Shown here piece after piece: positions 56,344 through 64,000 of a DNA stretch of 64,000 bases; position 1 is the first letter of the stretch, and each line of letters begins with the position of its first letter. The stretch is from Nephrocerus scutellatus. Taxonomy: Eukaryota; Arthropoda; Insecta; Diptera; Pipunculidae. Both the position numbers and the translations under genes were made by a program. The stretch spans positions 18,525,462 to 18,589,461 of the forward strand of contig OX352763.1 in assembly GCA_947095585.1 (NCBI GenBank). The letters are read 5' to 3'. The notes beneath the pieces are model-generated. The model had not been told where the DNA came from and searched no databases. It saw only the letters and a program-made list of their open reading frames with translations.

Positions 56344-57069
56344 TTAGTAGGGGTTACACTGTCTGTCGACGTTAAATTCAGCTGGGCACGATGTAAGAGT
56401 AGTTTGAACAAAGTCTAAAAAGAAGGGGAAGGTTAGGTGAATTATAAGCAAAAACAATAAAACACAATCCGCTGCTGCTAAGCTGTTTCCCTTACTCTGT
56501 CTTTGTTCGCAATTGTATCTCTCCAATGCGCATCGATTGAAGAATCTACGGCAAGTATTGGTGACTCCTAAGCGACCGCAAACTGGAATTTGGTCCGGCT
56601 GACATTGTTGTTGATCGCAATTTGTCGTCGGTGGTGGTATATTAAAAGACGAACATTGCCCCCAGGAGCCGAGCGGTATGTTACTGCACATAATAGGGCT
56701 TGTAGGATAGAATCCTTTACAAAACAATAACAGAGACACAGACAAAGAGAGAGAGATTAGCCATTGGTTAAGAAACTTATACCAACGAAAATCGTTAACT
56801 TGCCTGCGTGTAAACGGCAATTGAATTGCACCCGTTCACAATCATTAATGAAATATCTGCATACACCAAGTGATTGAGCACAAATCGGTCCAACGTTCTG
56901 ATTGTACTGACAAGGTCGACTCCAGCACCACCACGTTGCGTTAATTTCAGAACCCAATTGGATAAGAACTGTGTGCGAAAATGTTTTGCAAAAATGGAAT
57001 CTTTTTTATGAATTCCTTCATTGAATATCTTAAATATCACTTACCGAGAACTGAAAGGAGTATCTTCAT
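56344..57069 (-). CDS. Kazal-like gene D: secreted cysteine-rich protein, two Kazal-like units
   Basis: Exons (minus): 57069-57045, 56968-56804, 56714-56496, 56414-56344; phase 1; 480 nt, 159 residues. The signal peptide is MKILLSVLVLIQLGSEINA. Unit 1: WWCWSRPCQY, VGPICAQSLGVCRYF, NDC, QFNC. Unit 2: CQPDQIPVCGRLGVTNTCRRF, NRC, RYNC. Last exon: TSCPAEFNVDRQC. Sixteen cysteines. As in gene C, intron 2 has a GC donor (CAG|GCAAGT), the other introns GT. All coding joins are in frame and the reading frame has no lesion, so this is a working gene by sequence. Very close to C; the pair is most likely a recent duplication. Secreted, probably a protease-inhibitor-like protein. Confidence 0.88.
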
Positions 57070-57131
57070 TTTGGAATCGGAATTTTATTTTATTTTTTCA
57101 ACTTTTAAACATTTGAAGACATTTGATAGCA

Positions 57132-57139
57132 TTTATATA
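57132..57139 (-). promoter_or_regulatory. TATA box of Kazal-like gene D
   Basis: Minus-strand TATATAAA within a block shared with gene C. A GATAAG site lies 36-41 bp upstream (57175-57180). The likely start is about 25-30 bp downstream. Confidence 0.65.
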
Positions 57140-57174
57140 CCAAAATTGTTCTGAAGATAGCAGCATCTTAAATC

Positions 57175-57180
57175 CTTATC
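57175..57180 (-). promoter_or_regulatory. GATAAG site upstream of gene D
   Basis: plus cttatc in aaatccttatcgcc. Same string and same spacing from the TATA box as in gene C. Confidence 0.5.
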
Positions 57181-57220
57181 GCCGCGACTCTCTTAATTAA
57201 GTCGACTGCGTAGATAAAAA

Positions 57221-59998
57221 TTCATAAATCTAAGCGCTGCTGTTTACTTAGAAAAAAATATAACAACATCAAAGTTTTGTTTGCTTGTTGCTGCAGAATA
57301 CGCTTAATTCTGTTTTGTTTTTCGGAATTAGGTCTACCATCTAGCATCTAGATAATATCTTAAGATAACAACATTCTACGTATCAGCGCAAAGTAAATTT
57401 AGAGGATTTTGTATCTCCGACGACAAGATTTTTTGTAAAAATCTGCAGGTGATTTTTGCAGGGCACCCATAAAATTTTTAACCCGATTCTCTTCAAATTT
57501 TGTCCACATGTATATCTACGGTGACAATACCTTTCGTAAAAACTTTATTTAAATTTTGTACAGATGTGTATCTTCAATGACAATACTTATTGCAGAAATT
57601 TGGAAGTAATTGGACCCCATGACTGAGGCAGTTTTTGCAAAACTATCACGATTTTCTTCAAATTTTGTACACAAGTGTCTGGTGACAATACTTTTGGTAA
57701 AAATTTGGAAATAATTGGGCCCCAAGGCTTAGGGACTCCTATATCATATTTTTTAAAGCGAACCCGATTTTTTTCAAACTTTGCACACATGTGTATCTCC
57801 GATAAGAGAATTTATGAACAAATTTAATTCTGTTGGTTGGTTTTTTATTTCTTTTTTGTATGTATATCAACCAATTATGACTTTTGTCATGTGCTGAAAA
57901 TCAATCAAGCCATCCATCTCGTAGAAACTAATTGTACTAAATGCGAAGCAACTGTGTGTATTAGTATACAAAAATGATAAACTATCCAAAATCCGTTTAG
58001 CCATTTGTAATCGTGCCTTTGTTGTTTGTAATGCTTAATAGAATACATCGTGTTACTAAATAAGACTTGCACTGGAAACAATAATGGAAAAACAGGTGTA
58101 TAGATAGTTTTAAAATTTATATTTATTTATTTCTAAATTTACTGCCTTCATAAATCTAAGCGCTGCTGTTTACTTAGAAAAAAATATAACAACATCAAAG
58201 TTTTGTTTGCTTGTTGCTGCAGAATACGCTTAATTCTGTTTTGTTTTTCGGAATTAGGTCTACCATCTAGCATCTAGATAATATCTTAAGATAACAACAT
58301 TCTACGTATCAGCGCAAAGTAAATTTAGAGGATTTTGTATCTCCGACGACAAGATTTTTTGTAAAAATCTGCAGGTGATTTTTGCAGGGCACCCATAAAA
58401 TTTTTAACCCGATTCTCTTCAAATTTTGTCCACATGTATATCTACGGTGACAATACCTTTCGTAAAAACTTTATTTAAATTTTGTACAGATGTGTATCTT
58501 CAATGACAATACTTATTGCAGAAATTTGGAAGTAATTGGACCCCATGACTGAGGCAGTTTTTGCAAAACTATCACGATTTTCTTCAAATTTTGTACACAA
58601 GTGTCTGGTGACAATACTTTTGGTAAAAATTTGGAAATAATTGGGCCCCAAGGCTTAGGGACTCCTATATCATATTTTTTAAAGCGAACCCGATTTTTTT
58701 CAAACTTTGCACACATGTGTATCTCCGATAAGAGAATTTATGAACAAATTTAATTCTGTTGGTTGGTTTTTTATTTCTTTTTTGTATGTATATCAACCAA
58801 TTATGACTTTTGTCATGTGCTGAAAATCAATCAAGCCATCCATCTCGTAGAAACTAATTGTACTAAATGCGAAGCAACTGTGTGTATTAGTATACAAAAA
58901 TGATAAACTATCCAAAATCCGTTTAGCCATTTGTAATCGTGCCTTTGTTGTTTGTAATGCTTAATAGAATACATCGTGTTACTAAATAAGACTTGCACTG
59001 GAAACAATAATGGAAAAACAGGTGTATAGATAGTTTTAAAATTTATATTTATTTATTTCTAAATTTACTGCCTTCATAAATCTAAGCGCTGCTGTTTACT
59101 TAGAAAAAAATATAACAACATCAAAGTTTTGTTTGCTTGTTGCTGCAGAATACGCTTAATTCTGTTTTGTTTTTCGGAATTAGGTCTACCATCTAGCATC
59201 TAGATAATATCTTAAGATAACAACATTCTACGTATCAGCGCAAAGTAAATTTAGAGGATTTTGTATCTCCGACGACAAGATTTTTTGTAAAAATCTGCAG
59301 GTGATTTTTGCAGGGCACCCATAAAATTTTTAACCCGATTCTCTTCAAATTTTGTCCACATGTATATCTACGGTGACAATACCTTTCGTAAAAACTTTAT
59401 TTAAATTTTGTACAGATGTGTATCTTCAATGACAATACTTATTGCAGAAATTTGGAAGTAATTGGACCCCATGACTGAGGCAGTTTTTGCAAAACTATCA
59501 CGATTTTCTTCAAATTTTGTACACAAGTGTCTGGTGACAATACTTTTGGTAAAAATTTGGAAATAATTGGGCCCCAAGGCTTAGGGACTCCTATATCATA
59601 TTTTTTAAAGCGAACCCGATTTTTTTCAAACTTTGCACACATGTGTATCTCCGATAAGAGAATTTATGAACAAATTTAATTCTGTTGGTTGGTTTTTTAT
59701 TTCTTTTTTGTATGTATATCAACCAATTATGACTTTTGTCATGTGCTGAAAATCAATCAAGCCATCCATCTCGTAGAAACTAATTGTACTAAATGCGAAG
59801 CAACTGTGTGTATTAGTATACAAAAATGATAAACTATCCAAAATCCGTTTAGCCATTTGTAATCGTGCCTTTGTTGTTTGTAATGCTTAATAGAATACAT
59901 CGTGTTACTAAATAAGACTTGCACTGGAAACAATAATGGAAAAACAGGTGTATAGATAGTTTTAAAATTTATATTTATTTATTTCTAAATTTACTGCC
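57221..59998. repeat. Three tandem 926-bp units, apparently identical
   Basis: Units 57221-58146, 58147-59072 and 59073-59998 have exactly the same period (926) and I see no difference between them. Each starts ttcataaatctaagcgctgc and ends aaatttactgcc. Within each unit, about 410 bp (for example 57405-57815) is a minus-strand stretch of the ~100-bp 'atcgggctaattt' family. The remainder is AT-rich. The unit's first ~180 bp resembles the upstream flank of gene C at 53.74-53.90 kb, so the repeat grew out of gene D's own upstream flank. The 67-codon minus ORFs in each unit are repeat artefacts. Confidence 0.92.
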
Positions 59999-60055
59999 TT
60001 GAAGAAAATAAAAAAACAGTACTGTGTTAGGCTTTTTTGTGGTGCTCTGCCACAT

Positions 60056-60061
60056 TTTATT
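60056..60061 (-). terminator. Poly(A) signal of Kazal-like gene E
   Basis: AATAAA on the minus strand, 8 bp past the stop codon of gene E (GCGTGGAATAAAATGTGG). Confidence 0.7.
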
Positions 60062-60069
60062 CCACGCAT

Positions 60070-60512
60070 TTATGTTCGCAGATATTTATCCTTACGTATA
60101 AAGGTGGATATCGGCGGGCACTCGGTGATGTCATTATTCTTTTCAAGTTGAGTGCACATTGTGTACCTTACTTTGAATAGTCCTAATGAGAGGAAACAAA
60201 TAGAGAATAATATTTGCAATGCATTCGCATAATATACATAAATCACTAGAATTTACTTACTCGCACGCTTCTCGCAATTGTATCGGATGCGTTCGCAGTC
60301 AGAGAAAAATTTTCCACATTGATTTCCAGATCTAGCGCAAACTGGCTTATCGTCATCACAATCATCGAGACCCGGGCATTCCGTTTGTGCGGTAATTTCA
60401 GTGCCCAATTGGACAAGGACCAGGAAGCAAACTGTTAAATATTTTTTATCAACTAATTGCTTTGTCAAAAAACACGATTTTACTTACACAGAACCGAAAG
60501 TAGTGAATTCAT
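60070..60512 (-). CDS. Kazal-like gene E: secreted single-unit cysteine-rich protein
   Basis: Exons (minus): 60512-60488, 60431-60261, 60182-60070; introns phase 1, GT-AG; 309 nt, 102 residues. The signal peptide is MNSLLSVLFCFLVLVQLGTE then ITAQ. One Kazal-like unit: ECPGLDDCDDD, KPVCARSGNQCGKF, SDC, RYNC; the final exon adds TMC and TEC, making eight mature cysteines. The first exon is 25 nt as in all the other members, and exon 2 ends in the same phase and place, so E is the single-domain relative of the family. It lacks the 'exon 3' second domain. The start is the only ATG before the signal peptide. Predicted small secreted protease-inhibitor-like protein; the target is unknown. Confidence 0.88.
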
Positions 60513-60569
60513 TGTTTTTTTTTTTTCAAACGGAAAATTGGATTTTCTTTAAACCTCAGTGCAACTGAC

Positions 60570-60600
60570 TGACAAACATTTTTCTTGCAGCGTTTATATA
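60570..60600 (-). promoter_or_regulatory. Core promoter of gene E: TATA box and initiator
   Basis: Minus-strand TATATAAA at 60600-60593, followed by TCAGTC whose A is at 60570, 30 bp from the first T of the box. This is a textbook arrangement. The 5' UTR would be about 57 nt. Further upstream are two GATAAG sites (60646-60651, 60655-60660). Confidence 0.75.
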
Positions 60601-60645
60601 GCAATGCGCCGATGTCTTCCGACGTGTTTGTCGGCATAAGAAACC

Positions 60646-60660
60646 CTTATCACCCTTATC
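60646..60660 (-). promoter_or_regulatory. Two tandem GATAAG sites upstream of gene E
   Basis: plus cccttatcacccttatcgg: two cttatc motifs 9 bp apart, 46 and 55 bp upstream of the TATA box. Shares the motif, though not the exact spacing, with genes C and D. Confidence 0.55.
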
Positions 60661-61374
60661 GGCCTATTTAACTTTTTATGATTGTACGATCGTCATTATT
60701 TGGAATATATCGCATCGCAAATGTACACAAGATATCATAAATCTTTGTGATAAAAATAATTATCGTAGAAGGTGTGATCAAATAGTTCGTAGTATTCGGG
60801 TGGATCAAATGCAGAGGTGTACGTCAAATTTGTTAATAACCGTTTGGTTTGAGAAACTCCCATTAATCATAAATTTTTTTTAAAAATAATATAAGATAAA
60901 CTGAGACAACTCTATATTGTTTTTCGATTGTTTTTTATTACTTGGTTTTTTTAACCGAAAGTTTCGAGATAAAATTGGTAAATTGATTCATTTTATCTTT
61001 GCTTTCGGCTAAATCTAATAAAAAGCCGCTTCTCGTATAAAATACAGGAAATTTTCATACATATGCTGTCATCAGTAAATAAGCGTTTGTCGCGTTGCGT
61101 CTGACTATGTATGTAAAATATGATTGAGATAATATTCTATCAACTTTCGTATCCGAAGGTTACCTCTAACACATAAGTAATCTCGTTCTACTAAAACTCT
61201 ATAATAATTGTTTACAAGTTGATTAGATTTCATCAACAATGATGTACCTTTCTTATTTTTGTGGTGAAAATCATCAATTTCAGCTCAACCCATAGGTGGT
61301 TAGCAGATCAATTCAATCGCTTCTAACTGAATTTGAAATAATTAATAGTTTAGCCAATATTCAAAAGTTTTCTT
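60661..61374. other. Upstream flank of gene E, nothing else seen
   Basis: AT-rich with no recognised repeat or reading frame. Confidence 0.4.
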
Positions 61375-62530
61375 AGTCTCTGACAAAACTAAAGGGAGAT
61401 ATTACAACGTGCAGCAATTATCGTGGTATAACGTTTTTAAGTACAGTGTATGATATTTTCTCCACTACCCTACAAGACAGGATAGCCTATACGCTACAAA
61501 TGGCTTCATCACCTGATCAGATTTTCAACTAAAGTTTAGAGTTTCAAAACTCACTACACCATTTCTTTGTATTATAAACTATAAACCGTATGTTATAGCA
61601 ATTTGTAGAAACTTTTAAAGTAATGAAAGATTTCTGTATTCCAAATCAACTGCCATGAGTATATTGATTGACCATGACTATTGTTATAAGCCAAGAAGTA
61701 AAGATATTTGGATCATTATGAAGCCCATTCAACATCTATAATGGTCTACAAATAGTAGATCTTCTTCTTTCTGGCGTTGGTTTAAGTAACCCGAGAATCT
61801 GAATTAACGGCGAGAGTAGCAATCCCCTAAAAATCCATCCAGATACTAACTTACGTAAACGATATTGACAACATTGATAGATCCAAAGTCAGTTGCACTT
61901 GAAGCTTATGTTGATCTGAACTCTGGGGCTGCACATCAGAGCAAATGAAAAATCACATGGTGGTCATGTCTGCGAGCAGAAGATCCAATATTGGTCCCTC
62001 AATTAAGATAGTGGAGCGCGAATTCGCAGTTGTACAATCTTTTATCCTCGGGGCAACTGTAGTAGGCGAGCAAGGAACCAGAAATACGCGCACTATCGCT
62101 TAAAACCAATAAAGTATACTTTAGTCTGTCAAGACTCTTTAAATTAAAGAATTTACCCAAAACATCCAAGCTACTGTCGTATAAGATAATACCAGTACTT
62201 TAATATGGATTCGAGACTTGGGTGCTTAGCAAAATGCACTCTGACCACTTAGCCGCGTTCGAGAGAAAAATTCAAATCGAATATTTTTGGCCGCATCTGT
62301 GAGGAAGGACGATTCCGAAAGACTCTACAATGACGGTAGACTCTTTCCCGCTACTGGCTTGAGTAGCATGAGCATGTATTTTTTCGAAGAAGATACTACA
62401 AGAAACGTCTTTTGCGGTTTATGGAACATGACAGCAAAGCAGGAAAATCCTACGTTCAGAGTTTGGAGTTTCCAAACGGGATGATATCGGTTTCAATTTG
62501 GGACGGCAGCAGAGATATTTTGTCAATTCA
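61375..62530 (+). mobile_element. LINE B fragment, old copy
   Basis: Reads KGDITTCSNYRGITFLSTVYDIFSTTL (61392-61470), a broken palm region, then LTYVNDIDNIDRS (61845-61880), LGLHIRANEK-like residues (61925-61950), KIVERE (62005-62025), KVYFSLSRLFKLKNL (62110-62150), VLYGFETWVLSKMHS-like (62195-62245), and a decayed CEEGRFRKTLQ (62295-62330). Heavily mutated, with several deletions. Confidence 0.8.
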
Positions 62531-62533
62531 GCT

Positions 62534-62638
62534 TGGTATACGACCATTTGTTTGCCTGAGGTTTTCAACAAATTGAGAGAAAAAAACCCAAAACGGCCAA
62601 TAATTTCGCATCACAATAATGCGAGCTCACACATTGTA
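62534..62638 (+). mobile_element. Mariner transposase fragment, different family
   Basis: One open frame reads WYTTICLPEVFNKLREKNPKRPIISHHNNASSHI. This is the mariner catalytic segment 'YT-CLPEV...I-LHHDNAS-HT' with the catalytic Asp changed to Asn (HHNN). It is about 100 bp long, wedged between LINE B and a Jockey fragment, and does not belong to the 'RLTLEQR' mariner-like family elsewhere in the window. Confidence 0.75.
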
Positions 62639-62639
62639 T

Positions 62640-63960
62640 AATAAGAAAAGCGTATGCGACAAGTATGACCCTTGTGGCACGCTAGCATAGATCCCACGCG
62701 AAGATGAAAAAATACCATTCAATACAACTTATATTTAACGGTTCCATAAGTAATCCTCAATCCATGCAATGAGAGAGGTGTCTAAGTTTAGCAAACGAAT
62801 CCTATTTATAAGACAATCATGTCATACTCGATCAAAAGCCTTAGAAATATCAAGGATACGACGCTAGATTCACCTAGATTTTCAATGCTTCGCTCCTAAT
62901 AATGAGTCATGCACGTCATGAGTTTACCTGAAGAGTGATTTTTGCGAAATCCATAATGCATATCGGATAAAAGAACATTCGAATCCAGATAGCTTTTTAG
63001 TTTGAAATTAGCGATAGATTCAACTACCTTGGATAGAACTGGCAAAAAAGCAACAGGGCGATAGTTAGTAGGAGTTCATTTATCACTTTTTTTCGAAAAA
63101 CATATTTCAAGTTGATGGAAAAATTCTAGTCTTCGTTGAGAGATGAAACAATTTGCTAAGAGGTTTCGCCAGAGTATGATGACATCTTTTCAAAAATAAT
63201 GCCCGAATACTGTCGGGTCCAGTTGCTTTATTTGGGTCAAGTTCATTAAGCATTTTTGAAACAACCCGTGGTCGGAAAAAGATTTTAATCATACCTGGGC
63301 CTACATTTTGGAGAATTGGTAAGTTTGATTAGATAAAGGAAGGGTAGACGCACAAGCAAAATGCGAAGCCAAGAGATAAGCTTTCTCAATACCAGTTTTA
63401 TAAAAAATACCATTCTGAAATGTAACAAGGAATAGATGTAGTTTTTTCCGCAAAGTTTATTTTTACCAAGGCAGCAAACGACCAAAATCTTCGACTGTTT
63501 GAATCTGAATCCAAAATTTTTCACATGCTATCACGAACCATATGTGGTCATATATTATTTTGGACTTATTCATAATATAGTTTGCTTTGTTTCTGGCTAT
63601 TCAAAACTTGATAAGGTTTTCCTCGGAAACGCAATTAACGTATGTGATGTCTTTTTACTAGCGACTGATTTGCATTTTTCATTAAACGACTTATTCTTAG
63701 GAATATTTTCAAATTTTTCAAAGGAGAGAAGACTTTTACCATTTGGCCCCACAAGGTCTGGTTGGTTGGCTAATTAAAAATTTGGCTGTTACCAGAGCGT
63801 GGTCGAAAAGTCCTAATGAAGCAGATAAATCAATTGAATAGAAATTAGATACAAATCTAATAGGTGAGGTGAATGACCTTTTCTTATTTCTCTTTGTTTG
63901 CTGCAATTGTTACTAAGAGGAGATTTTGAAAATTAAAAAATATCACAGAACTTTTTCTTG
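62640..63960 (-). mobile_element. Jockey-type LINE, endonuclease-to-palm fragment
   Basis: Minus order from 63.53 kb: FGFRFKQSKILVVCCLGKNK, YLLASHFACASTLP (63345-63385), VVSKMLNELDPNKATGPDSI (63280-63205, the linker and GPDSIP motif), LFLKRCHHTLAKPLSKLFHLS (63200-63140), PSTWKYV, KSDK-TPTNYRPVALLPVLSKVVESI (63080-63010), SDMHYGFRKNHS (62965-62930), IFKAFDRVWH (62825-62800) and ASVPQGSYLSHTLFLLYN (62690-62640). This order is diagnostic of the Jockey/I superfamily. The piece stops at the mariner fragment. It is a different copy from the 47.6-kb Jockey and is moderately degenerate. Confidence 0.85.
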
Positions 63961-64000
63961 GATAAGATAAATTATTCCCTTTTCTGAGTAAATCTGCCTA
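63961..64000. other. Window edge
   Basis: AT-rich, nothing recognised. Confidence 0.3.

Noticed and set aside
57587..59642. Three identical 67-codon minus ORFs starting MCAKFEKNRV
   Set aside because: They repeat because the 926-bp unit repeats, and their sequence is the translation of the ~100-bp 'atcgggctaattt' family, which also gives similar peptides at 37.6 kb.

Overview
This is eukaryotic DNA, most likely from a brachyceran fly; I cannot name the species. The pointers are an AT-rich 28S rRNA D8-type fragment that reads like the Drosophila sequence, short (about 60-100 bp) introns, TATA-driven small secreted-protein genes, and a load of old non-LTR retrotransposons, mariner-like transposons and a tRNA-derived SINE. 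No long intact ORF exists. Almost every short ORF here is a transposon relic, a repeat artefact or chance.

Layout. 1-40 kb is gene-poor. It holds decayed LINE pieces of several lineages (3.1-4.9, 6.4-8.0, 10.6-10.9, 23.7-24.9, 26.8-29.2, 34.3-34.7, 38.2-38.6 kb), mariner-like remnants (8.5-8.95, 16.55-17.5, 32.5-33.05 kb), four copies of a tRNA-derived SINE (29.8, 32.1, 37.8, 39.4 kb), and an array of a roughly 100-bp 'atcgggctaattt' repeat (37.2-37.8 kb, with single units elsewhere). A 28S rRNA fragment with flanking direct repeats sits inside another repeat at 39.9-40.8 kb. Between these lies AT-rich sequence in which I see no gene.

41-60.5 kb is the interesting part. Five multi-exon genes, all on the minus strand, encode small secreted cysteine-rich Kazal-like proteins, called here A (41.2-42.1), B (44.5-45.1), C (52.9-53.6), D (56.3-57.1) and E (60.1-60.5). 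Their exons join in frame with phase-1 introns throughout, and each begins with a 25-nt first exon. A/B and C/D are close paralogue pairs, each encoding two Kazal-like units; E encodes one. C, D and E share a TATA box plus upstream GATAAG site; A and B share a different upstream block. Gene A has its last exon duplicated in tandem (264 bp). A promoter-like relic at 44.04 kb suggests a lost member. Three apparently identical 926-bp tandem units lie between D and E.

Between B and C, amid LINE debris, a three-exon minus-strand gene (50.8-51.6 kb) encodes a 95-residue protein with an acidic start and a very arginine-rich tail, like a protamine or other sperm nuclear basic protein. 61.4-64 kb is a mosaic of LINE B, mariner and Jockey fragments.

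Functional reading: the Kazal-like cluster is a rapidly duplicating family of secreted putative protease inhibitors. The expression site is unknown. Everything else is mainly transposon history.
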